Shown here piece after piece: positions 16,439 to 25,808 of a stretch of DNA of 33,832 bases (its first letter is position 1; the number at the start of each line of letters is the position of its first letter). The stretch covers positions 1-33,832 of the forward strand of contig JAPLSQ010000015.1 in NCBI GenBank assembly GCA_026398535.1. Reading direction: 5' to 3'. The translations under genes and the position numbers were made by a program. The notes beneath the pieces are model-generated. The model ran no database searches. It was not told the origin of the DNA and worked only from the letters and a program-made list of their open reading frames with translations. The stretch is from Candidatus Sumerlaeota bacterium. Lineage in GTDB: Bacteria; Sumerlaeota; Sumerlaeia; Sumerlaeales; Sumerlaeaceae.

Positions 16439-18684
16439 ATGGCAAAGAAAATTCATCAAACTTCCGGCACGCCTGTGGAGCGGAAAATACTTGAGCTTGC
16501 GGCAGCGGGGGACACGGCAGCCTTGGAGGACTCGTGGCTTGAACTGCTCGAGACACCGCCGGATAATGCGCAATTTTATGCGCGTTTCATCCGCGCCATG
16601 AACAAGGCGAAGGCGCCCGGCGCGGCGCACAACCTGCTCATCATTCTGCTCGATGAGATTTCGGGGCGTTCGCAATGGCTTGATGCAATCAAAGTCATCG
16701 ATACGATGGCTGAAGTCTGGCCTGATTCATCCGAACTTCGCCGGCAGATGGCGCGCGCGTTTCGGGGGCTTTATGCGGGCCATCCCAATCTCGAGCAGCT
16801 CATTGCCGTGAGCAAGCTCGGTAAGGGCGCCACGGTTGAACAGGCGCTGAAACGATTCCGCGCATTCCTGAAGCTTTCCCCGGGGGAGGTTTATCAGCAC
16901 GCCACGCTGGGCGAGGGCATCGTGCGTAAACTTGATCTTCCGGAAAATCGTATCGTTATTGATTTTCCATCCGAAAGCGGGCGCGTCTTTACGGTGGAGG
17001 GCGTTCGTGATTTTCTCAAGTATGTTCCGCCAGGGCATATCCTTGCGCAACGCGCGACGAATCCCGGCAAGCTGCTTGCGCTGGGCGGGGAGAATCCGGC
17101 GGGGCTTGTGCGCATCGCGCTTGAAAGCGCGGAAACGAGCTTCGCGCCGATCCTTTCATCGATTTCGATTCCCGCGGCGGGGCACACGCCGGCATTACGC
17201 TGCGCGAGGAGCCCAGAACATGCGAGGAGGAGGCGGAGGAGCTGTTCTTTGACGCGGAAGCCGCTGTTGAATCGCGCATCGCGGCGGCTCAGAAGCTGAT
17301 CGCGGCGCACAATGCCGGCGATGCGGCGGCGGATGACGCGGGCAGAAATCGCGTTCAACTGGCGGCCCGAATGCTTGACAAGCTGAACGCTGAATGGTCT
17401 GAGCCAGACCGCCAGAATCGCGGAGCGTTTGCGCAGAGCATCGGGCTGGCATTTCTGTGCGAGGATTTGCGCTCCCTGGCTCCGGAGCTTGGCCAAGGCG
17501 CCCCGTCAGTTCCTCCTGCCCGGGAACTCCTGGGCGCCGCTGATGATTATAAGGTCTTGAATGAGGCCGGGCGCGATGAATATGCCCTGCGCGCGCTGGC
17601 GCTCATGTTCGAGCGTGATGGCATGGGCGACTTGGCGCGCGCCGCGCGGATTTTGCCCGCAGCCTCTCCGCGTCTTGCGCAGGCAGTCTGGAAAGAGCTG
17701 GGCGCCCCGCGCCACGCCGGTGTTGCGGCAAAGGCCCTGCGGCAGCTTTTCGACCATCCTTTTAAGAATCCAAACACATATCTTTGGGCTGTGAAGAACA
17801 TGCTCGATGATGGTTGGAACCACCTTGAGGAATATATCCCTCTTCCGGCATTTGTGAACGAATTGCTTGAACGGCTTCATGAGTGGAACGACATTGTCAT
17901 ACGATGCAGGGATGACCGGGACACGGTCGTGACGGCAAGAGCGCTGGGCAACAGGACACGGGCGCTTTTGCAGGCGCGCGATTACGCGGCGTTGCGCAAG
18001 GCGGCGCAGGAAATGACGGCTGATCAGGCACAGAGGTTTTTACAAGCCATCGCCCGGCATGACGCGCTCAGTGACACATGGCGCTCAGCCGCAAAGCGCC
18101 GGATTCGTGATGCGCGTCCAGATCTCGAAAGTGCGGCGCCAGCAAGTTCCGCGCCCGTTGCGAATAACGAGGGCGACATCCATTTCTGCACGGCGGAGGC
18201 GAGGGAGAAGACTGTGCGCGATCTGGAACATCTCAACACGGTGTCCATCCCGGAAAATGCGCGGGAGATAGAGAAAGCGCGCGCCGATGGCGACCTGCGC
18301 GAAAACGCCGGCTACCATGCCGCACGCGAAAATCATGTGCTCCTGCTCCTGCAGGCCAACCAGCTTCGCCAGAACATCTCAACGGCTCGCGTCTACGAGA
18401 CCGATCGGGTGAATGCCAGCGTGATCGGATTCGGCGTGCGATTCCAGGCTGAGAATCTGGCATCCGGCTTGGTGGAAGACTTTACCGTTCTTGGGCGTTT
18501 TGAGGCCGATCCCGACAAGCGCATCATATCCTACCAGTCGCCGCTCATGCGTCAGTTCGTGGGCAGGCGGACGGGCGATGAGGTGGCCGTCACACTGCCA
18601 GATGGCAGCGATGCCCGTTACCGCGTGATGGGCATCACAAACGCGTTGGCGGACGACGGGGTGACAAAGACCGGCGCGAGTTGA
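16439..18684 (+). pseudogene. long GreA-domain protein, split by a -1 frameshift
   Basis: Two abutting frames together encode one protein of about 748 aa. The first runs from the ATG at 16439 to a stop at 17299. The second is open from 17125 to 18684. The switch must fall in 17125-17296; codon content suggests about 17130-17175, where the second frame begins to read ADPFIDFDSRGGAHAGITLREE while the first degenerates into an Arg-rich string. The C-terminal 160 residues are a GreA/GreB transcript-cleavage factor: a coiled coil with the tip motif GDLRENAGYHAARE, the two acidic catalytic residues kept, then the FKBP-like domain. The N-terminal extension is helical repeats plus a small beta-barrel-like stretch near GEVYQHATLGEGIVRK. 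Chlamydial GreA also has such a long extension. An assembly error is as likely as a true mutation. Confidence 0.75.
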
Positions 18685-18701
18685 GACCCTCCGTGCGCGA
18701 T

Positions 18702-19457
18702 TTATTTGATACGCTCCTCGACGGTACGCGTCCACACTTCATAGCCGGCAGGCACGAGATGAAGCCCGTCGCGTGTGAAATCCTCGCGCAACAGGCCCTG
18801 TTCATCGGCCACCTGCGCGAATAGATCGATGTAATCGGCGCCGTTTTCAGCGGCGATGCGCTTGATATTGTCGTTCATGCTGATGATTGTCGGCTTGTGG
18901 AAAGCGTAGCGTCCGCGGGTGGGCAGGATGGATTGCAGATGCAGTTTTGCCCGCGGATTGTCGGCGATGAGCTTTTTCACAAGGGCGGCATATTGCGCTT
19001 CGGCCTTGACGATGGGTTTGGAACTGCCGAAGTCATTAATGCCGATGAGAAGGAAAATATGAGCGGGATGGGCCGTTTTCACGATCTGCGCGCGCCGCAG
19101 GACGCCGCCTGTTGTGGTTGCCATATCAATCTGGTCGCCGCTGATGCCCATGTTGATCACAGGCAGACCGCTTAGTTCCCTGGCGCGGAAACCCTCGGTG
19201 ATCGAGTCGCCAAGCATGACAATCGTGGCCGTTGTCGATGGCGGGAGGGCGGCAATATCGGCGGTCATCCGTTCACAACGCTGATTGTAATAATCGGCAA
19301 AATTCTGCTTTGGCGTTGCCTTGGCTTTGGTTTGAGTTGTTTTGTCCGCGGCTGATTTTTCGCCGATTGCAGCCGCTGATTGGCGCGATTGTATCAGCAA
19401 TCCGGCAAGGAAAGCCATCAGGATGCAAGCGCACCGCGAATGAGTCTGAGAAATCAT
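18702..19457 (-). CDS. secreted SGNH/GDSL hydrolase
   Basis: The 251-aa protein has a signal peptide (about 1-30). All four SGNH blocks are visible: GDSITEGF (nucleophile Ser 85), the block II Gly in MGISGD (about 104-108), GINDFG (Asn 141) and DGLHLVPAGY (Asp 230, His 233). The short loops resemble the platelet-activating-factor acetylhydrolase-like branch, which often deacetylates sugars or wall polymers. AAAGGAG before the ATG at 19457 supports the start. It is the last gene of a minus-strand run behind the kinase gene and converges with the GreA fusion, leaving only 17 bases between stops. The substrate is unknown. Confidence 0.9.
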   Translation of the reverse strand: MISQTHSRCACILMAFLAGLLIQSRQSAAAIGEKSAADKTTQTKAKATPKQNFADYYNQRCERMTADIAALPPSTTATIVMLGDSITEGFRARELSGLPVINMGISGDQIDMATTTGGVLRRAQIVKTAHPAHIFLLIGINDFGSSKPIVKAEAQYAALVKKLIADNPRAKLHLQSILPTRGRYAFHKPTIISMNDNIKRIAAENGADYIDLFAQVADEQGLLREDFTRDGLHLVPAGYEVWTRTVEERIK

Positions 19458-19517
19458 CGATTGTTGTCTCCTTTTTTTTGAATGTGGTTGCCCGTTGCCT
19501 GGCTTGGTTGCATGAAG

Positions 19518-21326
19518 TCACTTTTTTCCAGTTCCGGCGCGAATGCGGATATTGTCCGCGGCTTTTTGGAGCGCTCCAGCTTCGGTGTCGCGCCCTTCGT
19601 TCATCATCATGCCGGCGATTTTCTGGCACAGATTGGCGGTTTCCTTCTCGTTTGGTCCGTAGATTGCCTGGAGAGCCCAACTGAGCCGTGTGGCTGACGT
19701 GGCGGGGTCCGAAGCGCCTAACATTGGCGCGCCCTGTTGCAGTTCCCGGATGGTCTGGCTCAACAATTGTGCGCCCGTCGCGGCCTGCCAGCGCAACAGG
19801 TTTTCGTCATTTTGGGCCCGTTTCATCAGGAGGTTGCTGAGAAAGTAGAGCGCCGTTGACACAACCACGAATAGAACGCAGACCGCAACTGCCAGCCGCA
19901 ATAGGATGGCATTGCGGCGCTTGCGGCGCTTTTCGTGCCCAATGCGCGCCAGAAGGCCTGTTTGTTCTTCTCCCTCGCGCAGTCCGTTTGCGATGAATTC
20001 CGCAAGATTAAGATCGCCTTCGCTTATTGCTGATTTGACAAACCGCATGCGAACACGATGGCGGAGTTCGGAGGCTTGGGTGTTGTCCGGCCACAGGTTG
20101 AGCGCGCGCGACAACAGCGCCTCGCACTGTGAGAGGATTTCGTATGAGGCCGCTGATTTCACCATAAGCTGATCGGCTTGGGCGGCAAGCGCGCATGACT
20201 CGTTTCGCCTTCCCGCGCCGGACATGTATGCCTCGATGTCGTCAATGAATTCCTGGGCGCTCTGATATCGGGCGTGGCGGTCGCGCGTCAGGGCTTTCAT
20301 GCAGATGCGCGACAATTCGAGCGGGATGTCGCGTGAGGGATCGCGCAGCTCGGGCGGTTCGACGCCAGTCCGCGCGGCATTGTAATACACGGCCATGGCC
20401 GTGTCGCCCTTGTGGGGCGAGGTGTCGGTCAGGATGTGATAGAGCAGTCCTCCAAGTTGAAAAATGTCGGTCCATGGTCCAAGGTTTTTGCCGGTTGATT
20501 CCGTCTGTTCGGGCGCCATATAGGCCACGGTTCCCGCCGGATTTGGCGCCAATGATGAAGGGATTGCGCTTGTGATGCCTGAGGGGAATTCTGTGCAGGG
20601 GACTTGCGTGTCGGGCGGCGCCTCATAAGCCACGGCCAGCCCCCAGTCCATGAGCAACACCTCGCCATAGGAACCCATCATAACTTGTGCCGGTTTGATG
20701 TCGCGGTGGATGATGCCGCGTGAATGCGCGAATCCGGCGGCTTGGGCGGTCTTGATCAGCACCGGAAGGTGTTTGGCAAGGCGTTCGTGCATCGGCATGA
20801 GCAGGTCGGCCGCGAGCAACACATCCCATGGTGTTCCCTGGGCAAGCTTCATGGCCATGAGGGGGCGCCCATTTTCGTCAGCGCCAAGATCATGCACCGG
20901 GATAATGTTTGGATGATCGAGCTGTCCGGTCGTGATGGCCTCGATCTTGAAAGTTTGTTCAAACGAGCGGATTTTATCCGGATCATTCTGCTCGTAGATG
21001 CTTGCGCGAATGCGTTTAACGGCGACTGTGCGGTTGAGCGATATCTGCTCAGCCTCCCAAACTTCCCCAAATCCGCCCCGCCCGGCCATTTCACGCAGCT
21101 TGAATGTGTCCGGGGTTGCGCGGCTCCGCGTGCCATCCGCGGCGATAACCGCCTCAATGGGGGTGACGCTCACCGATATAAAGGGGAGCTGTTGAGGGAA
21201 AAGACCCAACTGCGTTGTTTCACGAAGAGCTTCTTCGGTCAAAGGCGGGTGATACGAACTTCCCGGATCAGCGGGGAGTTCTTCAGGCTCATGAAGGCCT
21301 GCGTCTTGCGCGCCTTTTTCGTCCAT
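19518..21326 (-). CDS. membrane Ser/Thr protein kinase (eukaryotic-like)
   Basis: The 602-aa protein has an acidic N-terminal 70 residues and a full kinase domain (about 75-370): G-loop AGRGGFGEV, the lysine in VAVKRIR (about 104), HRDIKPAQ, DWG in place of DFG, and MAPEQ. A helical linker with two TPR-like stretches (about 385-460) and one membrane helix (about 473-499) follow, leaving roughly 100 extracytoplasmic residues. The Asn that normally ends HRDxKPxN is Gln here, which may alter metal binding. DWG is common in PVC-group kinases. The first ATG is at 21326; a TTG lies one codon earlier. It sits 77 bases after lpxD and 60 before the SGNH hydrolase, so it may sense or control envelope synthesis (inference). 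Confidence 0.93.
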   Translation of the reverse strand: MDEKGAQDAGLHEPEELPADPGSSYHPPLTEEALRETTQLGLFPQQLPFISVSVTPIEAVIAADGTRSRATPDTFKLREMAGRGGFGEVWEAEQISLNRTVAVKRIRASIYEQNDPDKIRSFEQTFKIEAITTGQLDHPNIIPVHDLGADENGRPLMAMKLAQGTPWDVLLAADLLMPMHERLAKHLPVLIKTAQAAGFAHSRGIIHRDIKPAQVMMGSYGEVLLMDWGLAVAYEAPPDTQVPCTEFPSGITSAIPSSLAPNPAGTVAYMAPEQTESTGKNLGPWTDIFQLGGLLYHILTDTSPHKGDTAMAVYYNAARTGVEPPELRDPSRDIPLELSRICMKALTRDRHARYQSAQEFIDDIEAYMSGAGRRNESCALAAQADQLMVKSAASYEILSQCEALLSRALNLWPDNTQASELRHRVRMRFVKSAISEGDLNLAEFIANGLREGEEQTGLLARIGHEKRRKRRNAILLRLAVAVCVLFVVVSTALYFLSNLLMKRAQNDENLLRWQAATGAQLLSQTIRELQQGAPMLGASDPATSATRLSWALQAIYGPNEKETANLCQKIAGMMMNEGRDTEAGALQKAADNIRIRAGTGKK

Positions 21327-21403
21327 CAACGGATTGTCAGCCGGTTGGTGATGCTGTATCCCGAAAACACCATGATGGTTTCAGTATGAGCCATTGGTCT
21401 TGT

Positions 21404-22444
21404 CTATGGTTTTTGAGATTGAAGTTTTTCAAGCTGTTCGATGCGTTCGCGCAGGCGCGCCACCTCGCGTGTGAGCTCGGGAAGTTTGGCCTGTGCCGCG
21501 AGAATTCTCGCGGCTCGACGGAAGGGGCGTGCGGGCGCGCCGGCAATCACTTCGCCGTCGGCGATGTTGTCCTTGACCCCCGACTGCGCCATGACACGGA
21601 CATTGCGTCCGAGCTTCAGGTTGTCGGCAATGCCGGTTTGCGCGGCCACGATGCTGCCGTCGCCGATTTCCGAGGAACCGGCGATGCCGGACTGCGAAAC
21701 GATGATGCAGTCAGCGCCCACTCGCACGTTGTGGGCGATCTGAACAAGATTGTCGATCTTGGTGTTGGCGCCGATCCGCGTTTCCGTAAAGCTGGCGCGG
21801 TCGATGCACACATTGGCGCCGATCTCCACATCGTCTTCGATAATGACGCGGCCTGCCTGCGGAATTTTTGTCCATTTCCCCCCGATGACCTCAAACTTGA
21901 AGCCGTCGGCGCCGAGCACCGCGCCGGGGTGGATGATGACGCGATTGCAGAGAATGGTGCGGGGGGCAAGCACGACCGCGGCGTCAAGCATGCAATCCTC
22001 GCCGATGACACACTGTGAGCCGATGATGCAGCCGGGACCGATGATGGAGTGTTTTCCGATTTGGGCGCCCGCCCCGATGTAAACATGCGGGGCGATCGTC
22101 ACGCCTGCCTCGATGCGCGCTGTCGGATCGATCACGGCCGATGCGTGTCTGCCCTTGTAAAACACAAAGGCATCGGGCGGACAGAAGTGATTCAGCAGCA
22201 GGAGAACACCGGTCCATGGCTCCGAAAGCGGGATGGTGACGCGGCCTTCGATTCTCATATTCTTGGGAACGATGAGGGCGGACGCGTGTGATTCCATGGC
22301 GCGCTCAAGGAATTTGTCCCCGCTCACAAAGGACACTTCACTGGCTTGCGCCTCATCAAGCGATGTGATGCCAAGAATTTCGAAATCCTCGGTCAGTCCT
22401 TCGACACGCGATCCCGCTGCCGCCGCAAATTCCGTTATGCGCAC
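21404..22444 (-). CDS. lpxD: UDP-3-O-acylglucosamine N-acyltransferase
   Basis: Third step of lipid A synthesis: transfers a 3-hydroxyacyl chain from acyl-ACP to the 2-amino group of UDP-3-O-acyl-GlcN. The 346-aa length is typical. There is a uridine-binding N-terminal domain, a left-handed beta-helix of hexapeptide repeats from about 100 to 300 ([20 protein letters not shown] and so on), and the catalytic His in IAHNVRVG (about 238, as in E. coli LpxD). A short coiled C-terminal helix ends the protein. The start is GTG at 22444 with AGGAAGG about nine bases upstream; no ATG gives the conserved N-terminus. The usual neighbours bamA, skp, fabZ and lpxA are absent. It proves a lipid A-producing outer membrane. 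Confidence 0.96.
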   Translation of the reverse strand: MRITEFAAAAGSRVEGLTEDFEILGITSLDEAQASEVSFVSGDKFLERAMESHASALIVPKNMRIEGRVTIPLSEPWTGVLLLLNHFCPPDAFVFYKGRHASAVIDPTARIEAGVTIAPHVYIGAGAQIGKHSIIGPGCIIGSQCVIGEDCMLDAAVVLAPRTILCNRVIIHPGAVLGADGFKFEVIGGKWTKIPQAGRVIIEDDVEIGANVCIDRASFTETRIGANTKIDNLVQIAHNVRVGADCIIVSQSGIAGSSEIGDGSIVAAQTGIADNLKLGRNVRVMAQSGVKDNIADGEVIAGAPARPFRRAARILAAQAKLPELTREVARLRERIEQLEKLQSQKP

Positions 22445-22548
22445 GTATTCGCCCTTCCTGCGTGCATTGTAATCGTGTTGCTGATATCTTTTAACATTTT
22501 ATGATTCAGTGCATTCGGCACGGCGCGGATGATAGCTTTCGATTGCCC

Positions 22549-22577
22549 ATGCTAAGCAAGCATATTCTGTGATTCAA
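22549..22577 (-). promoter_or_regulatory. candidate sigma-70-type promoter for lpxD
   Basis: On the minus strand TTGAAT and TAGCAT stand 17 bases apart, in the 207-base gap between the epimerase stop and the lpxD start. A second pair, TTAAAA and TACAAT (22494-22466, also 17 apart), lies closer, but its start point would fall in the ribosome binding site. Either would give lpxD and the kinase a promoter separate from the epimerase. Confidence 0.3.
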
Positions 22578-22651
22578 AAGATGTCGGGAGGGCATTCTGT
22601 CGTTTGCGCCGGGACGAAATCCGCGGGCGCGCCGATCCATGGCATTGCTGG

Positions 22652-23590
22652 TCAGCGGGTGTTTTTCCGGTACCATTCCACAGTGCGGCGCAATCCCTCG
22701 GTGAAATCGATGCTGACTTCATATTGAATGAGCTGACGGGCGCGGCTGATGTCGGCAAGCGAGTGTTTGACGTCGCCTGCGCGCGGGGGGGCATAGACCG
22801 GTTCGATGCGCGTTCCGAGGATTGAATTGAGCTCTGTCAGCAGATCGAGCAGTGTGAAAGATTTCCCGCAGGCGATGTTCATCGTCTGGCCGGCGCCGCC
22901 GGGAGCCGTTGCGGCAAGGATGTTTGCAATGACGTTGTTTTCCACAAAGGTGAAATCGCGCGACTGCATGCCGTTGCCAAATATCGTCGGGCGCTCGCCG
23001 CGCAGGCATTGCGTGATGAAAAGCGGAATCACGGCGCTGTATTGTGACGCGGGATCCTGCCGGGGGCCAAACACATTGAAATAACGCAGCGAAACTGTCT
23101 CCAAGCCATAACACTCCATGAACGCCTGCATATAATATTCCCCCGCAAGCTTGGAAACGGCGTAGGGGGATTTCGGCGCGGGGAGCAGTTTTTCGGATTT
23201 CACCAGGGCGGGCTGATCGCCGTACGCTGAGGAGGATGCGGCATACACAACACGCTTGACGCCGGCGCGGTGGCAGGCTCTGAGCAACCCGATGGTTCCG
23301 TCCACATTAACGCGGTTTGACAGTTCGGGCTCTTCCACGCTCCGCTGGACGCTGGGGAGCGCCGCCTGATGCAGAACATAGTCAACGCCTGCCACAGCGC
23401 GCGCCACGGCCAGGGGATCGTTCAGGCCGCCCTCGATAAGATCATAAAACCCATCGAACCCGGCGATGTTATCGCGGTTACCCGTTGAAAAATTGTCCAG
23501 CACACGAACCTTTTCGCCTTTACGCACAAGATATTCGACAATGTTTGAGCCGATGAAGCCGGCGCCGCCTGTGACGAGGTAGTGAGCCAT
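22652..23590 (-). CDS. NAD-dependent UDP-sugar 4-epimerase (WbpP/GalE-like)
   Basis: The 312-aa extended short-chain dehydrogenase has the NAD-binding TGGAGFIGSN (Gly 8, 11, 14), LDNFSTGNRDN, HQAALPSVQRSVEEP, the catalytic Ser in AASSSAYG (about 120) and YAVSK (Tyr 143, Lys 147), plus NVFGPRQDP and RDFTFVENNV. These blocks fit UDP-GlcNAc/UDP-GlcNAcA 4-epimerases such as WbpP better than GalE itself. The product would supply GalNAc- or Gal-type units for surface polysaccharide. The frame is open for another 95 codons upstream, but the ATG at 23590 gives the standard N-terminus. It is divergent from the ABC permease gene and upstream of lpxD. Confidence 0.9.
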   Translation of the reverse strand: MAHYLVTGGAGFIGSNIVEYLVRKGEKVRVLDNFSTGNRDNIAGFDGFYDLIEGGLNDPLAVARAVAGVDYVLHQAALPSVQRSVEEPELSNRVNVDGTIGLLRACHRAGVKRVVYAASSSAYGDQPALVKSEKLLPAPKSPYAVSKLAGEYYMQAFMECYGLETVSLRYFNVFGPRQDPASQYSAVIPLFITQCLRGERPTIFGNGMQSRDFTFVENNVIANILAATAPGGAGQTMNIACGKSFTLLDLLTELNSILGTRIEPVYAPPRAGDVKHSLADISRARQLIQYEVSIDFTEGLRRTVEWYRKNTR

Positions 23591-23725
23591 GAATGTGACC
23601 TGATTCCTTAGTTGGATCAATCGAGGGATCATGCGAACACTTTTGGGCCGGCTATTTGCAACACAATCTTCCCGAAAGGAATTCCGATTGCGGGGTGTTG
23701 GTATAAGGGGATTCAGGACATAGCC

Positions 23726-24577
23726 ATGCTCGACCATCTTATCCATGATTTCGCGGAATTTGATTTCTGGCGTCGCGCTGTCATCGGAGGGGTCGTCATA
23801 TCCGTTGTCTGCTCGCTGCTGTCGGTTTATGTCGTTCTCAAGCGCATGGCGTTCATAGGGCAGGGGATATCGCACAGCGCGTTCGGCGGGATTGCGCTGG
23901 GCGTGCTGCTGTTTGCGGGCGCGCCGGGCGCGGAGTTAAAAATATTCGCCACGGCGCTCGCGTTTTGTCTTGTGGTGGCGCTGCTCATCGCCATGACAAC
24001 CCGGCATTCGAGCATTTCGGAGGACAGCGCCATCGGCATTTTCTTTGTCGCTTCCATGGCGCTGGGCGTGCTTTTTTTCAAGTCGGCACGCGGCTTCAAC
24101 CAGGATGTGTTCAGCTATCTTTTCGGCAGCATTTCCGCCATAACTCAGAACGAGTTGTGGGCCATCACCGCGCTGGGCTTGGTTGTCTGCCTTCCATTGC
24201 TGCTGCTGCAGAAGGAACTGCTTTACTACGCGTTCGACGAGGAGATGGCCGGCATTTCGGGCGTGCCGGTCGGTTTTCTGCGCTACATGCTGCTGGCGCT
24301 GTTGTCGCTGACTATTGTCATTTCCGCGCGCATGGTCGGGATTATTCTGATCAGCGCGTTTCTCATTTTGCCCGGAGCGATCGCCCTGCTCCTGGCGCGG
24401 CATTTCTGCCGGATGGTCTGGCTGTCGCTGATCTTTGGCGTCATCACGACGCTTGCGGGGATTGCGGTTTCGTGGTTGACCGACTGGCCGACGGGCGCCG
24501 CGATTGTTGTGGTGCAATTCTGTGTTTTCATTGTAATATTTGCATTCCGTAAATTCCAGGGAGTCCTGTCTGCTTGA
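23726..24577 (+). CDS. ABC-3 family metal transporter permease (ZnuB/MntB-like)
   Basis: The 283-aa inner-membrane protein has about eight hydrophobic segments. Motifs include VYVVLKRMAFIGQGISHSAFGGIALG near the N-terminus and ISGVPVGFLRYMLLALLSLTIVISARMVGIILISAFLILPGAIA in the second half, both characteristic of Zn2+/Mn2+/Fe2+ permeases. It would work with a metal-binding lipoprotein and an ATPase of the ZnuC type, but neither is adjacent. The ATPase at 25056 belongs to a different family. The ATG at 23726 gives the family N-terminus; the frame runs further upstream without support. The next gene starts 9 bases after its stop, so the trio is an operon. Confidence 0.9.
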   Translation: MLDHLIHDFAEFDFWRRAVIGGVVISVVCSLLSVYVVLKRMAFIGQGISHSAFGGIALGVLLFAGAPGAELKIFATALAFCLVVALLIAMTTRHSSISEDSAIGIFFVASMALGVLFFKSARGFNQDVFSYLFGSISAITQNELWAITALGLVVCLPLLLLQKELLYYAFDEEMAGISGVPVGFLRYMLLALLSLTIVISARMVGIILISAFLILPGAIALLLARHFCRMVWLSLIFGVITTLAGIAVSWLTDWPTGAAIVVVQFCVFIVIFAFRKFQGVLSA

Positions 24578-24586
24578 GAGGTTGAG

Positions 24587-25048
24587 ATGAAGACGTTACA
24601 TTTGATCATGCTCGCGATGGTTGCCGCGCAAGTTTCGGGATTTTGTCAGAAGGGTTTCAGCGGGGAAACGACCGCGCCCGTCGCAAGCGCGACGGAGGGC
24701 GCCACAGTCACACTGACGGGCGGCGTGAAATACACGGATATGAAAACCGGTTCCGGCGCCGAAGCCACCGGCGAGACAACAATATCGATTCACTACATTG
24801 GGTGTCTTGAAAATGGCAAAGTGTTTGAGCACTCGCGCGACCGTATCGTTCCCCTGCCGCTGACCTATGTGCCCAAAATGGGCAGTGTGATTGATGGTCT
24901 TGAGCAGGGAGTCAAGGGCATGCGTGTCGGGGGGCGGCGCGTCATTTTCATACCGTCCGGTCTCGCTTACGGCGCCGCCGGGCGTTCGCCACATGTGCCG
25001 CCCAACACCAATCTTATATTCGACGTTGAACTGGTCTCCGTGAAGTAA
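24587..25048 (+). CDS. exported FKBP-type peptidyl-prolyl isomerase
   Basis: The 153-aa protein has a signal peptide (about 1-19), a short linker and one FKBP domain (about 45-153). Visible are GVKYTDMKTGSGAEA, ISIHYIGCLENGKVFEHSRDR, GSVIDGLEQGVKGMRVGGRRVIFIPSGLAYG and IFDVELVSV. The second and third blocks carry most active-site positions of FKBPs, though the usual Phe-Asp-Ser after KVF is replaced by Glu-His-Ser. It probably aids folding in the periplasm. It lies 9 bases after the permease and 7 before the ATPase, a tightly spaced operon. Its link to transport is not obvious. Confidence 0.92.
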   Translation: MKTLHLIMLAMVAAQVSGFCQKGFSGETTAPVASATEGATVTLTGGVKYTDMKTGSGAEATGETTISIHYIGCLENGKVFEHSRDRIVPLPLTYVPKMGSVIDGLEQGVKGMRVGGRRVIFIPSGLAYGAAGRSPHVPPNTNLIFDVELVSVK

Positions 25049-25055
25049 GCCTTCC

Positions 25056-25757
25056 ATGGCTCTGGTTGAAATCCGCAAATTGATCAAAATATTCGGCACG
25101 GGCGACACACAAGTCGTGGCGCTCAACGGGATTGACCTGTCCATCGAGGCGGGCGGGTTCGTGGGGCTGATGGGACCCTCAGGTTCGGGGAAGTCAACGC
25201 TTCTCTATATACTTGCGGGCATCGATCACCCCACCTTGGGCGAATGCCGCGTGCTGGATGTGGACATTCTGTCTCTGAACGAAAACCAGCTCAGTGAATG
25301 GCGCAATGCCAACGTCGGATTCATCTTTCAGACCTTCAACCTGATACCGGTTCTGACGGCTTACGAAAATGTGGAATTGCCGCTGTTGTTGACGGCGCTG
25401 ACGCCGCGCGAACGCCGCGAGCATGTGCTTGCCGCGCTGGAGATTGTCAGCTTGGGCGACCGCGCCAGCCACTACCCGCGCCAGTTGTCGGGCGGACAGG
25501 AGCAGCGCGTGGGCATCGCGCGCGCCATCGTCACCGATCCCACGCTCATCCTTGCCGATGAGCCGACAGGCGACCTCGACCAAAAGAGCGCCAAGCAGAT
25601 ACTTGAGGTGCTTCGCTCGCTCAACAGCCAGTTCAACAAAACCATCGTCATGGTAACCCATGATCCCATGGCGTCGCACTACGCCACCATTACGCGGCAT
25701 CTCAACAAGGGCGATCTCCTTCCCCTCGGCGCGCCACTGCCCGAAGACGTGCTTTGA
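25056..25757 (+). CDS. ABC transporter ATP-binding protein (LolD/MacB type)
   Basis: The 233-aa ATPase has Walker [10 protein letters not shown] (40-48), Q-loop FQTFNLIP (Gln 92), signature [14 protein letters not shown] (144-157), Walker B LILADEP (164-170) followed by TGDLD, and the switch His in VTHDP. The N-terminal pattern ([35 protein letters not shown]) marks the LolD/MacB/FtsE group, which drives mechanotransmission permeases rather than the ZnuB type encoded two genes upstream. No FtsX/MacB-like permease is in the window. Possible partners are the HlyD-type adaptor at 14970 (MacAB-like) or a LolCE pair elsewhere. The gene ends 51 bases before a convergent gene. Confidence 0.92.
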   Translation: MALVEIRKLIKIFGTGDTQVVALNGIDLSIEAGGFVGLMGPSGSGKSTLLYILAGIDHPTLGECRVLDVDILSLNENQLSEWRNANVGFIFQTFNLIPVLTAYENVELPLLLTALTPRERREHVLAALEIVSLGDRASHYPRQLSGGQEQRVGIARAIVTDPTLILADEPTGDLDQKSAKQILEVLRSLNSQFNKTIVMVTHDPMASHYATITRHLNKGDLLPLGAPLPEDVL

Positions 25758-25808
25758 TGCCGTTGACAGAACGGAGTGGCTGGAGCCGCCGCGGATGAAC
25801 CCGTTCGA

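Noticed and set aside
17371..18684. Second half of the GreA fusion as an independent gene starting at 17371
   Set aside because: The same frame is open and protein-like back to about 17140, and no ribosome binding site precedes 17371, so it is more simply the continuation of the frameshifted gene.
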